Source: Echinococcus granulosus (lineage: Eukaryota > Platyhelminthes > Cestoda > Cyclophyllidea > Taeniidae). Taken from it: a stretch of DNA of 64,000 nucleotides. Numbering within the stretch: position 1 is the first letter of the stretch; every line of letters begins with the position of its first letter. The stretch lies in contig NW_020170402.1 in NCBI RefSeq assembly GCF_000524195.1, forward strand, positions 274,879 through 338,878. The letters run 5' to 3'. The notes below the pieces were generated by a model. The model was not told the DNA's origin and did not search any database. It saw only the letters and a program-made list of their open reading frames with translations. The translations under genes and the position numbers were made by a program. Positions 22,577 through 34,209 of the stretch are shown here, piece by piece.

Positions 22577-23749
22577 ATGACCGTATCAACTGTTCGAATG
22601 AGGCGATACAACTGTAAGTTGGTTATGGAGAGAGGAGAAGGTAGCCCACTCCTTTTGTAGTTACCCTGCCAAAGTCGGTGAACACACCGGGACCTCTGAC
22701 CGAACGCGGAATTCAGGGCTTTGTCACCTACATCTTGTCTTGGTTACTATTTGGTGAGAAGTTGTCTACTGATGTGATATTTGGTAAAATAGGATTCTAT
22801 ACACTGCTTTTTGGTTTTACAGGAATTTATCTGGTCTGGGCCTACGTCCCGCATCATTACTTACACAGCGTGGGGATAGCTTACCTTCCCTCGAGGTAAA
22901 ATTTTGCCTTAGGTTCCCAAAACTAGCTATATTTGACTTGTTTTACCGATTCGGTTTAAATGGTTAAAGTGTAATTGGAATACGCGAGGTGGTCCATTGC
23001 GCCTACTCATAGTTCACTACTGTTGTCATACGTCACCATGGTCTCAACTCAGGCTCTCTTTATCAAGGTCGAGTTGTCAAGCCAAAAACATCTTGCTTTA
23101 ATGTTTGCGGTCATCTGCGCCGCATGAGTTCATTCTACGGCTGAGCTGATGTTTCTATACCTCAGCGTAATGGAAGGCGCTGTGTGCAACAGCAGAGAGT
23201 ACATCCCAGAAGGAATTGAAGCTTTTCCTGATGGATGCATCAGCACATAGCCAATTGATGCATTTGCATTGTCTTGCACCTTCTCCCTTTTCAGGTGGTG
23301 GGCAATAATCATTCCGTGGAGCCTCCTAGTAGCCCTGTTTGGTGGTGTCGGTATCTACCTCTGGATGAATCGCTATCTTGTCCATCCTCTCTCCTCCATC
23401 AACCTCGTCTGTGGTGCGTTTACTAGACGATCAAGGCTCGCATTTTGATGTAGTGAAGAATCGTTTAAACATCCATTCATTCCATATCTATCTAAAGTGG
23501 ACTAAATAACGAAGCAGCTGGTGTGTCCTTTCAGATTCAAATGCATTGCTCTTTTCAGACGCCACTAATTCGGAACTAGGTCTTCTCCTTCGAAAAGACG
23601 ACAGCGAAGAGGACAGGCAATTATTTGAGTCGCATCAGCAGAGGTATGCCTTCATACCGGATGGAGGTGTGATGCCACCCACCCTTGATCTCAGCCTTGA
23701 CTGGGTCAATAAACAACTCTACCTTCGTTCACAGGGTTATTCCATCTAA
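22577..23749 (+). CDS. PIGP: PIG-P, subunit of GPI-N-acetylglucosaminyltransferase
   Basis: Exons 22577-22613, 22661-22753, 22823-22895, 23295-23413 and 23535-23749 give 178 aa with consistent phases. PIG-P is a small two-pass ER membrane subunit of the GPI-GlcNAc transferase complex that makes the first GPI-anchor intermediate. The N-terminal motif GPLTERGIQGFV corresponds to the human SPLPERAIYGFV; the two membrane segments are TYILSWLLFGIYLVWAYVP and WWAIIIPWSLLVALFGGVG. They are followed by the conserved Leu-Ser/Asp-Ser-Ile region and a D(S)NA segment. The C-terminal tail is charged and longer than needed for the membrane core, and ends in a part I cannot match in detail. The start is chosen because its exon supplies the right phase. 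Confidence 0.93.
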
Positions 23750-24104
23750 CCGCTAACTCATTTCCTGTTCAGTTTTTTATGTGCCTTGTAAAAAGAAGTT
23801 CCATCCAATACTCCCTGTTTGGGGTGATATCCGCCCGCCAGCACGGTGTTTACTGACTAACCAGGCGAGTTCTAGAAGGCATACTGATCACGACGTAGCA
23901 GCAATGGGTGGGGAAAGGAGTGTCAATTGTTGAGCCGAAATATCAAACAAGGGAACGAGAAGGACCGCTTAACTCCAAAGAAATTATATTTGCTAAATGT
24001 TTAACAACCTGTTGACACATAAACACGCAAATGCTGCTCCTTATTAAGACTACAAGCAGAAAAGGAAAGAATCGCAAGAAAACGACCACAGCACCGCAAG
24101 CACA
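23750..24104. other. Gap between convergent PIGP and DDOST
   Basis: This 355-bp stretch lies between two stop codons on opposite strands and must hold both 3' UTRs. I see no coding sequence or named repeat. Confidence 0.7.
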
Positions 24105-25705
24105 TCAGTCCATTTTCGCCTTAGGCTTCCCTTCCCTCAGGTAGAGATATACAAACGAGAAGAAGAAGACACCCAACATCATTGAGATGGCACTTGCGTA
24201 GTATGGGTAGGCTGATGTGATGAAGCGTTCATACTGCGTGTGAGTGAATGGACGAACGGAGATCTTCAGGAGGGATGAAAACAAACATTAGAGCAAACGT
24301 AGTACACAAAAGTACTAAAAAGGACATAGTGCTAACTTGTGTGGCACTAAAAACTGAGGTATAACCAATTCGATGATAATCCACAACTAGTTTGAAAACA
24401 CCATACACGTCGGGTAGCTTCATTCGCATCTCGTAGCCGTGATCTAAACGTGAGATAAACCCCAAGGCGAAAAAGAACCTACCTTTGAACTTGAGATTCC
24501 GACGAATGAATGGATCAATTCGGACTAGTTCTAGCTGAATGTCCTCAGCCACGTAGTCTTGCCAAACACCATTCTCGTCTTTTTCCGCAATATCAATCCT
24601 GTAAATTATTTCGTCCGTTATCGTATATTCATGACGGGCTATCAACTCATCAACTCTATGATGTGAGACGTTGGCAACACGAAGAACACCGGATTCTTTG
24701 AAGGTCCATCGCAAGAGGTGATCACAGAACTCAGAGTTGCTAGAGTGTTCAAATCTGAAGTTTCAAAGTTGAGAAGAGCATCTACGATCTCACCGCCTGT
24801 TGGTAACTTTGTTAACGACAGGAGAAGAATAGAAGGTATCAGAAAACATCTCGATCGAGCCGGTGAAGACAATACGAGCATCATTCCTCGCCTGCAGGGC
24901 CGTGACAAGTTGGGTGTTCTTTCCAACTGTAGTGGGGTATTGTAAGACAATTCTTTTTGTGTCATAAGAGTATGACTTAGCCGATCCATGCAAAATATTG
25001 ATAAGGAGTGGGTTAGTAGGATCTGTGGAGATTCTAAAGAAAATAAAATCACAGAGACATGGCTCACCCCACACCACGATAAAGAACTGGGTTTTTAAAT
25101 CCCCCAGTGATAACTGATACATTTATGGCGTCTTCTGGGTCTGCGATAATTAGGGTGTGCTAAAAAAAGTGTGAAAGTAATAAAGATTGCTTACGTCCCC
25201 ATTGTCCATCTCATCAAAATTGTGATGATCAATAACGGATGTGTTGGGTGCATCGAATTCGACGCCACATTCACTGGCAAAATCTCTGACAGCTTCTCCA
25301 AGTTGTGGACCTCCAGCAACGAGGACATTTCCACCATTATCAACAAAATCAGTCAGAGCCTTTACGTTTACGTAGCCGCCAAACTCTATGGTGGGACATA
25401 TGTTGGCAGAAAACACTTACCTGTTGTAGTAGGAGCAAAAATGATAACATGGTGGTAACTATATTCACCAAATTGCTTTAGATCCAATGTAGAGTCGTCA
25501 GCATACTTAAAAGTAAGTTGGTAATTACGGTCTGTACAGCAAGGTATGAAGAAAAACGCAGTAATTTACCTGTAAGTGACTTGAAGAATTGGGAATGGGT
25601 ATCACGAATTATAATGTTTTCTATGAGAACCAACACGTCTTTATCATCAGCTAGGCCCTCAGCACTGAATAAAAAAAATACGTAAAACAAAAGGAAGACC
25701 CTCAT
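24105..25705 (-). CDS. DDOST: OST48 subunit of oligosaccharyltransferase
   Basis: Eight minus-strand exons: 25705-25570, 25531-25421, 25385-25195, 25159-25068, 25033-24794, 24739-24483, 24443-24337 and 24263-24105, giving 430 aa, close to the animal protein without long leaders. It is the single-pass ER subunit that helps hold the oligosaccharyltransferase complex for N-glycosylation. A signal peptide ([19 protein letters not shown]) precedes [21 protein letters not shown]. Then come [91 protein letters not shown] and [15 protein letters not shown]. The C-terminal transmembrane helix ([20 protein letters not shown]) is followed by a short basic cytosolic tail, KPKAKMD. Introns are small, 37-98 nt. 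No damage is seen. Confidence 0.96.
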
Positions 25706-28700
25706 CAACCTTATGCAATTAGTCAAACACGACGGTGGTGTGAACGTGTAACTTGCAGCGTGTATAAACGAAATTATAGCCTGACTAAAATTTGGTGCCA
25801 ACTTTTGAAGTACGACATTATCATGTATGTATGTTGTGTAAGCAAAATTGCTCAATCTCTTTTTAGATAAAAACATACGAGGGCAAGTCTAGCCTAGTGC
25901 TATTCTTTTGCAGATCGTTTAGCGTCAGATACCAGCCAAATCACATTTGATTTTGTTGCTGTAGCATGCCTAGTTTTCTGCCACTAAAAGTCTCACTTTT
26001 TACAAAGTTACAAGTAATAAGATTCACTTTGTATGCCGGTTAATTTAAAAATTTCTTTCTTGATTAATAAAGATGAGAGTAGGTCCAGGAACTCGCTTTC
26101 ACTCCCTTTTCTCTTAATGATAACGTTAATCCTCACTAAAAAAACTTTACTGCTCACTGGATGGGTTGTTAAACGCAGAAAGCACATCCAAAACGCTGTT
26201 TTTAGTACCGTAGGAGGAGGCTTGTAGTTCTCCTCTTCTCTGGTCCCCCTACTCTTAGAACACCTAGGTTGATTCGGCTTCGTCATGTTTATTGGGTTAA
26301 CTAAATGGGGAATGCAAGTACAAGCTAAAGGTTGCAGAGCGTTGACCCCTCAGTCGCGAAGTTCTATTCTTATGCCCGCCTCCTCTTTGAAAAGAACATA
26401 AAAAACAACATAGGTGTATGATATCGTCAACAGTGGATGCCATTAAGCTAATTTTCTCTATTGCAGAGTCTTGATTCTTCTTTAAAGTTGTAATGGGACA
26501 AAGTGGCATAAGAGAACTTCTATCTCTGAAGCCTAGAAGACCATGCCGCAGGGCGGAAGTAAAACATACTGGACGCATGTGCTTAAGCGCACTTTTAAAT
26601 GAACTACAGACCACTGCATAGTCTCTTCTCCCCTTTGAGCGTCGTATTTCGTACTTTTTTGGTCTCCCTTGTCAGTTGTTACAACGTAGTCGAGACTCTA
26701 GAATTATCAGCAAACCAGCACTATAAATCATTGGACTTCCTAGTATGCGGGAAGACACATAATCTTGACTTTACCAATGCATCGCATTAGTTTTACTGTA
26801 CCCGCAGTTGTGCCCTTTTTGCAAAATGCATTGGAGAAAGGGGAATACATTGGCTTTAAGCTGCTCAAGATCAAAGGTCTTCACATATTAAGAATATCTT
26901 GTAGGTCAATCACTTGTCATGGAGAAACCGACTTAAGTGAAATCATCCAGTTAAGCATTTAAATTAAAGGGAAGACGTGGAACGGCCATCGTCAGCTCAC
27001 TTAAATGTCATCGCCATGTAATTACTGTAGGCAGCTCAACAATGAAATTCGCCTAAGGGTTCAAGTCTTGTGTCGCTTCAGTTGTTAGTGGACCTCTTGC
27101 GAAACAAGGGCTTGCGGTAATCACTCCAAGCCATTCCGTTAGGTATCTCCACAGACTCCCCTCCCTCTGCAGGCTTACGGGTTCATATTTAGCCACAACA
27201 GTCTGATACCCGTCAATCTAGTTAAGGATTTTTGCCATTAAAACCGAAGTAGCGACTCAAGTCTTCCTCAAATTCGTAATGACTTAAAGGAGTGTGAGAA
27301 AGCGGATAATTCTAACTTATGGATCCGAGGGGGCTTGAAGGCCGTGCCAAGAAGTGAAAGTACAAGCCGCGGAGGCTGTTTGCGTAGTTATACGCACCGA
27401 ACATCAAGTCAATGCATCATTTCTGTTGTGAAAATCAAACAGACCACAAAGATTAATTCCTATCAATCTACTTTGGTATAATTCCCGTAAACGATAGGTT
27501 TTGTGGCTTAGTAATCTATTTAATTTATGCTTCAAAAATGTTCTAGTAGGTCCTTAATGAAGATTCGGCACAACCAAGCCGATACGTGAACATTTGTTTT
27601 AAAGTTTATTAACTGCACAAATTTACCTATTTGAAAGCAAGAGAAAGCTGGCCCCCAAAAGCCACTGGTACTTTAAACAAGACTGAATTGTAGTGAATAC
27701 TCCATTTGACCTTCTGCTCTGTGGCATGAAGGAAAAAAAAGTTTTAGCCACACATGTGCGTTGTGATAAGAGTATTTGTGAGTTTTCATTGGACTCAAGA
27801 CATCCATTTTTTCTGAAGTAAATAATAAAACTTTATTAAAAGTGTGTTAATAATTCATTCTTTACATTGGTAGATTTATGGAATTCGTTTGATTCAAATG
27901 CTACATGTTGGCATCAATGATGATTTAGCTTGTAAAAAGCATGGCTTTAAAACATCTGTTATGCTATTTCCGTGTACCGTTTTTGCGCGATATTACTGAA
28001 CCTTGACGTGATAAAAAGGAGCTTAAATTAAAAGTGTAAGTTCGGTGTTACATAAAAGACTAAGCATTTGTGTAAACTCTACTTGTCTTTAATAATGGGA
28101 ACCGAAGAAACATTACATCATATTTTAGCAGTACGAGATTACCTACTGTTGTTGATATTTTAGGGGGAATTTGTACGGTCTGCTTACTTCTCTTTCGGAA
28201 ATAAAGTCATGTTTAGACTGCAACTCTTTCACTCTTGCAGCATAAAGCTCCTTTTGTATTTTGAGATAGGCTATGCCTGCAGCAGAGCGAGAAATGGTGT
28301 TTTCGCAATGGTTCCCGGGATGATGACAGGGCTCATCCCAAATACCGTGATAGTGACCGAATGGATTCCTGCCAGGCACACAATCTTGTGCCTCAGCCAA
28401 GTGGCCACGATCATTTGCTATGATTCTTGTTGGCACTTTCCTCCACCTAGGGTGCTTCAGGAAAATTAATGCAGTCTGTAAAGCCTGGGGGATTATTTAA
28501 ATTGCAAAAGGTGCGTAATGTTAATGCTAATTTGAAACTGGAAAATAATCGCTTCTCTAAAATATCATGGCAAGAATGCGTGTTAACAAAGTTCCTTTGC
28601 ATCACAAAAACATGGTGAAAAGGCACTGATCTTAAAACAAAGCAAAAAATCACTACTCGCGGAATCGGTAGACTTAGACTGCAAAGCATCATTTATGGCT

Positions 28701-29596
28701 CACATCGGGAAGCCTCTTTGTCGGTCCATAATAATTGCTTAGCTTGGGTGTGAAGGCGTCCTCAAACTGGTCAAGTAGTCAGTGCATAATACGCTCACGT
28801 ACCTGCTCTGCACAGTAATTTTTTGACATTTAAAAACAAAATAAGTGTTACAATAGGTCAGTCATTTAAATTACACAATCTCGTGTTACCAGTAGAGGGA
28901 ACTAAAATTCACCAATTTAAACAATTTCATAATTTATCTGTTTTTCAATTTATCTAGAGGAATAAAATTTTGCAAAAGAACCCTAGTTCTTTAATTTAGT
29001 CGAGTGTTAATGTTTTAGATCTGTGGATAAATTGAGTAAATAGTAGCATTTTAAAAAGGATCTCAAACGCCCCATTTTTCTTAAAAAAACCTTTTATTCA
29101 GGCATTTAAAGGACAAAAAGTTTATTTGTACAAAAAGCAATTGTAAATGGCAACCTTTAGCTCACACTCAGGGAATATTTTGGTCAGAGTCCTCTCTTGT
29201 ACGTAAGCATGCAACTACAAAACCTTTTTGATCGACGTTTGGCTATTTTATTACTCTAATTACTGTGTCTACCCTTATAACTTTCGTTTATATCTCCATG
29301 TGGATACGCGCTCCTTTTGGGTTGTCGTATGATCCAAATATTGCTAAATGAGCGCTTGATGGAGGGTGTAAACCACGAGGATCACAATTTTAGATCAGAT
29401 CTCCTAATTTCTAAATCCTGTGAAAACGTATGTTTTGCACTTTGGCCGCTACTTTTTTGTAGCCGTCTGGCTTGTTGTGTTTGAATGCTTTGCATAATAA
29501 TTAACAGCTTGGCATTTAGGCGTTTTAGGTCTTTAGGCTTGTTTTTCTTGATTTTAGGCTTGCTGCCGTCGTGTCTCCGAACACGCATTGAGACTA
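25706..29596. other. Intergenic region with no recognised gene
   Basis: About 3.9 kb upstream of DDOST (minus) and of the coiled-coil gene (plus), so both promoters should be near its ends. The stretch is AT-rich. A weak TRIM-like segment may lie near 26,530-26,700 (accatgccgc and cccctttgagcgtcgt pieces). A minus-strand frame at 28,143-28,436 has a helix-like tail but no homology I can name. Confidence 0.45.
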
Positions 29597-32500
29597 ATGC
29601 ATGCAACTTCTCTTCTTAAGTCATGTATTTTGCAGCAACACCAAAATCAGACATATTTGAGTTCTCAAACTCACTTCGAAGATACAGACGCAGTGCTTCT
29701 TCGTGCTCGTACTGATTGTGCTGCTTTGCAGCTCCAAGTCGGAGCGGGACTTTCCCTTCAAAGAGAGGTGCAGCAATTGCGCAAAGAACTAGAGTTTCAT
29801 CGCGTACGTTCCATAAATCCGTTTTTCAGCCATTGATTAAATACGTAGGAAACAATTGATAATTACAAACAATTACTAAGTGACGGAAACAGTCTTAGAG
29901 AAGAGCTTCGCAGTGAGCTGACACGGGCGAGGAAATCTGCATCTGTCGCTCGTGCTGCATTGGAACAAGAAAAACGGAATCAGATTCCGCAGGTGAATTT
30001 ACTAACCTCAGTCCCCTTTGACGGTGTCAGTCGTTGGCTTGAGGTGTACAAAGAAGAGAATACAAAACTTCGCGAATCCATCCGCATATTGACCAGCAGG
30101 GTAACTTTTCCATTCATTCATTTGGCCCTAATTGTGTTTTTTTAAGGAAATGGAACTATCAGGAGTAATCTCACGAGTGGAGGACTACATAAAAGAGGAA
30201 GTGGACCGACTTGTCAGGCCAAAGAGCCAAAAGACGGACGTCGTTTTTTCCGGATCTTGGTTTATGGGCCTTTTGGGTTTACTAGGTCTTCCCTGTCCCT
30301 CCGCTCTGAGATACAAACTCACGGCTACGTCCGTTCGTTCACCACCATCGGCGCCGCGTCGGCAACCTTCTAAACGCTGTCGACGCAATAGTTCGGTTTC
30401 CAAACCCCTCAGCAAACATTCCTCTGCCCTAGAGAGTATTTTGAGTGAGCTAGACGAAGCTTGTGCCGACGCGGCCGTCCAAACTCCAGATAAAAGGTTG
30501 CAGCAGCGAAGTCGTACCTTCTCCCCCTCTGCATCCTCTTCCACTTTTGTGAAGGTGTCACGGGAATCGCGATCTCGGAAAGCAAAGCGGTTGCGGCGTG
30601 ACAACGATGTTTCTTCATCTCCTCCAACTCAGCTCCCAGCTAAGGATGCTCCGGGAGATGTTTCACTAATTTTGTCTCAGAAGTCCCGGAAATTGCCTGA
30701 AATTGGGATGTGCTTTAGTCTCTCTGATCAGAGTGAGTTGTTTCTCTCCCTTAAGGATTTAAGTTTTTGGGAATGGAGTTCTTTCCTTGGAAGCAGCACT
30801 GACGTCTTTTCCCACCACTTTTTCTATTATGCATGAGGAGGTTTTTCCGTCTGTAAGCACTGTATGGTCTAACAATGACAACCTACATAATTATGTATGT
30901 AAAGGCATTTATTCATTGTTAATAACCTTCTTTGTTCCCCTATTTTGGACTTTCCATAATCGAAAATTTAAATTATTTTTGACTTCACTGTATAAGGTGG
31001 GCCCCTATACTAGTACTCTTTTTGGCAGAGAAATCGAGGAGGCATGATGAAAGGCAAGAATCGTTGCGAATTCCTAGCTTTGCACTAAGGAGTGACGTGC
31101 AGTCACTTGAGCAAATTCGTGAGTTACCCATTTATTTCCTAAATTCTTGAGTCCTAAGTGCTTTATTCATCTTCTTGAATTGTCTTTTCCTGAACATTCA
31201 ACCACATTGCCAGCTATTGAAAATGTGAGTCCTCCCCTCCAAAAATCCACGGTGGATTTGGATGAGATGGAGGCCTCTCCGGTGGTAGAAAACCAACCCT
31301 TCATAGGTAAGCTAGAAATTGATCAGTATAGGCTTAATTTAGCGATTGAAATAAATTTGAGATGACTTATTGTTTTATAGAATCGGGGTTCTCTTCACCT
31401 GTTCTTCGACCTTCTTCACCTACAAAACCTCACAAAATTACCAATGGGGAAGTGGAGCCTGAAGAGGAAAACTCGCTTGGTTAGTTGTTTTTGGGCTTGT
31501 TTGCATGCATACGGTGTACGAGTTTTTGTACTTCATTTACTTTAGAGAAGAATGGCAATGGAGTTGGCCCACCAGAAAAGAATCCAGTGACAAAGAGTCC
31601 CCAGCTCCTCAAGACATTTCCTCACTTCGGTTTGTCCCCAACGGATCGCGTCCAAACGCGCCCAACTGTTGCCGCAACACGACAGAAGAAACCGCTTTCT
31701 CCACCTACCTCTCTAGCCGAGATCATTACGGCTAAATTCTCCAAAGCCGTTTTCAATTGGTTCAATGATATCACCACCTATGAGATAGTTAAGATGGCAC
31801 CTTTGAGATTGCGATCTCAAGTGGCTGAGTCTAAACCGGTTTCACCTCCCCCTATGAAAGAGAATAGAAAGGAGGACACTCCTCGTAAATTGAGCATTCC
31901 TCTTGGTAGCTGCGTGGGAATGGAGTCGGGTATTATCAGCACTCCCCAACCTCAATCCCTCCTCGAAGGCCTGACCGCCCACTTTGCTGGTCAGCGGGCG
32001 TTTAGTCACCCTTCTACGTCCAACATATCCATGGATGTTGTTTGTGAAGCACTCATTCAGGCTTTAGAACTGGTTCCCAGCGCTGATACAAGTCTTACCT
32101 CACCTCCTGACCCCGTTTTCCGAGCTGCAAGTCTGTTGAAGGCAGTAGGTATGCCTCAAGATACATCAGCCTTCACCCTCTGGTTTCGTGTTCGTCTCCA
32201 CGTCAAGAAGAAACGTCGGTTTCTTCCACGAACATCGTTGCAAATTTATCGGCTAGCACAAGCTGCTTTCCTGACGTGTGACCCCTCTCGCCGAAGTGAC
32301 CTGCTTTACCAACTTGCCACATTCCTTTCCTTCAACGAATACAGTACAACTCCGATTTCATGTCTTCTTCTTGCCTCTTACCATGTTGCTTCCACCCCAA
32401 TGTCAAGTCTGGATAGTGTCTATCAATTCCTCGCCTGGAAGGAGGCAGAGGAGTCAGCAGATGTCGAGTTCGTCTCCACCCTTCGAAATACTTCCTGTTG

Positions 32501-33234
32501 GTCTTCAACCCCGACGGTTACATCTCTACGAGACCTTGTCTCCGATTTGGTAGACAATTTTTGCTATGCGAGGGGTGATAATGCTGACGACAATTCAAGA
32601 GCTCTACTACTTATACTCACAGCTCATGCATTCACAGATCTAGAAGTTAAGAAGTCTTCTACTTATCGGTTCGGTTTGGTTGGCTGGCTCCTTAGGGCCA
32701 GACTTATCAATTGGATTAATGCCCTTGTAAAGAGCGTAGGAGAGGATTCAACGCTACAGTTAATACTTCGAGTCTGTTCCCTCTCTATTGATGTGATTCT
32801 ACTGACCGTTCAATTGGACTTGAGACGATCTTCTACCCCTTCCAACAAAAAACTCTCAGCATGCCAACGAGGGGTTCTGGCGTGCTGTGAACGACTTTTC
32901 GAGGTGCTACTGTCCCTACTTCCTACTTCGTCACAACACCTCCCTCTTGTAAGTTTAAATTTACCGTATAACCATTTTTTAGGTTGTTTTCTGCCTTCTT
33001 CGGTTAGTTCCCTGTCTCACTGATGACCAAACAGCGAAACTTAGTGGACTTTTAAGAGACTTGCCCACGGACGACCTCTCCACTCCCAATGCCATTAGCA
33101 TTTCGTCAATCCTGCCACCGCTGCAGAGTGCCTGTATCAGCCGTTCTTTTGAGCGCCTGCAGATACCATCGGCCCAACCACTTGCCCACTGGATGAGAAG
33201 AATCCTTTCTTCTTTTTCCCCACCTAATCTCTGA
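29597..33234 (+). CDS. Unrecognised coiled-coil protein, first gene of a three-gene run
   Basis: Phased exons 29597-29803, 29849-30100, 30147-30732, 31029-31118, 31214-31306, 31381-31479, 31546-32948 and 32983-33234 give 993 aa. The start is uncertain: an ATG at 29,597 is in frame, but 29,636 could also be an acceptor. Residues 1-180 form an acidic/basic heptad-rich coiled coil (QREVQQLRKELEFHR, RWLEVYKEENTKLRESI). A short hydrophobic, glycine-rich patch (WFMGLLGLLGLP) follows, then about 350 residues of Ser/Pro/Arg-rich, probably disordered sequence. The last ~500 residues are hydrophobic and helical, with many Leu. This layout (N-terminal coiled coil, long disordered middle, helical C-terminus) recalls ICE1 of the little elongation complex, but that is only a guess. 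PPIH follows 97 bp after the stop. Confidence 0.8.
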
Positions 33235-33253
33235 AAATACTCTTTTATCTGTA

Positions 33254-33259
33254 AATAAA
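33254..33259 (+). terminator. Polyadenylation signal in the gap before PPIH
   Basis: AATAAA lies 20 nt after the upstream stop codon. A pyrimidine-rich run ending in AAAG (about 33,295-33,306) then precedes the PPIH ATG by about 25 nt and is a candidate spliced-leader acceptor. Confidence 0.5.
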
Positions 33260-33331
33260 GATTTGCATTAATTTCTTTTCTTGTGTCTGTAAATACTTTT
33301 TTAAAGCTTCACTTGTTTTGAGTCGGTTTTT

Positions 33332-34092
33332 ATGGCAGAGAGAATGGCAGTGCCAGCTCCTATGGTATCCGAACGGATGAATAATCCAAAGAATCCAGTC
33401 GTCTTTTTCGACATCTCTATTGGAGGCCAGGATATTGGCCGTATTCAACTCGAGCTCTTCGCCGATGTGACGCCTAAAACTGCGGAAAATTTCCGGTTCG
33501 GTTTTTGCGCTACACTAACCTCCCTTCTCCAGCCAACTCTGCACAGGCGAGTATCGCAAGGATGGCGTACCCACGGGCTACAAGGGCTGCACCTTCCATC
33601 GAATCATTAAGGATTTCATGGTCCAAGGTGGAGATTTCGTTAACGTAACCTCGTCAGCCCTTCCTATGCCTCTTGTTTAGGGAGATGGGACCGGTTCTTG
33701 CAGTATTTACGGTGGCTCCAAGTTCTCCGACGAAAATTTCATAATGAAGCACTCTTCGCCGGGGATGCTTTCGATGGTAATTCATTTTCCCTCCCTTAGA
33801 AGTTCAAATCCCACCTCCTCTAGGCGAATAGTGGGAAAGACACTAACGGCTGTCAGTTTTTCATCACCTGTGCTCCTTGTGACTTTTTGGACGGAAAGCA
33901 CGTTGTATTCGGTTAGCTTGATCGGATTTGATTAATTTGAGTTCCTCATTGACGTTAGTATCCAATTTGGTTCCTTTTTTAGGTCAAGTCGTCGACGGTA
34001 TGCTGGTGCTCAAGAAGATTGAAAATGTTCCCACGGGACCTCACAATCGTCCCAAGGTCCCTGTTGTTATTACCCAATGTGGAGAAATGTAG
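33332..34092 (+). CDS. PPIH: Cyclophilin H, spliceosomal peptidyl-prolyl isomerase
   Basis: Exons 33332-33495, 33533-33644, 33681-33776, 33824-33911 and 33983-34092 give 189 aa. Cyclophilin H is the U4/U6-U5 tri-snRNP isomerase that binds PRP4/PRP3. The catalytic cyclophilin core is intact: [15 protein letters not shown] with the active-site Arg, then [17 protein letters not shown], and [16 protein letters not shown]. The H subtype is shown by the start [23 protein letters not shown], read in two parts, by [12 protein letters not shown], and by the ending [12 protein letters not shown]. It has an N-terminal extension of about 15 residues with three possible Met starts. Introns are 36-71 nt, three of them under 50 nt. 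The gene is tightly packed between its neighbours with about 100-bp gaps. Confidence 0.97.
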
Positions 34093-34093
34093 A

Positions 34094-34099
34094 AATAAA
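34094..34099 (+). terminator. Polyadenylation signal in the PPIH-TIPIN gap
   Basis: AATAAA begins 2 nt after the PPIH stop codon, 111 nt before the TIPIN ATG. Confidence 0.5.
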
Positions 34100-34183
34100 G
34101 TTTTCTCTCCTACATACTTTACTCTTGCTAGTTGTTCCCCTTCTGGGATCATTTTCTAGGCAGTTCCACATTCGCTGGCGACA

Positions 34184-34199
34184 TATTGCATATTTCAGG
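34184..34199 (+). promoter_or_regulatory. Candidate spliced-leader acceptor before TIPIN
   Basis: The sequence CATATTTCAG ends about 10 nt before the TIPIN ATG at 34,210. With the poly(A) signal just upstream and no room for a separate promoter, it is the natural candidate for spliced-leader addition. The call is inferred from layout. Confidence 0.45.
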
Positions 34200-34209
34200 A
34201 GCACTAATC

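Noticed and set aside
29960..30040. A 38-nt intron starting at 29,993 (GTGAATT...GTGTCAG)
   Set aside because: Removing it shifts the frame to an early stop, while reading through keeps the coiled coil open to the good donor at 30,101.
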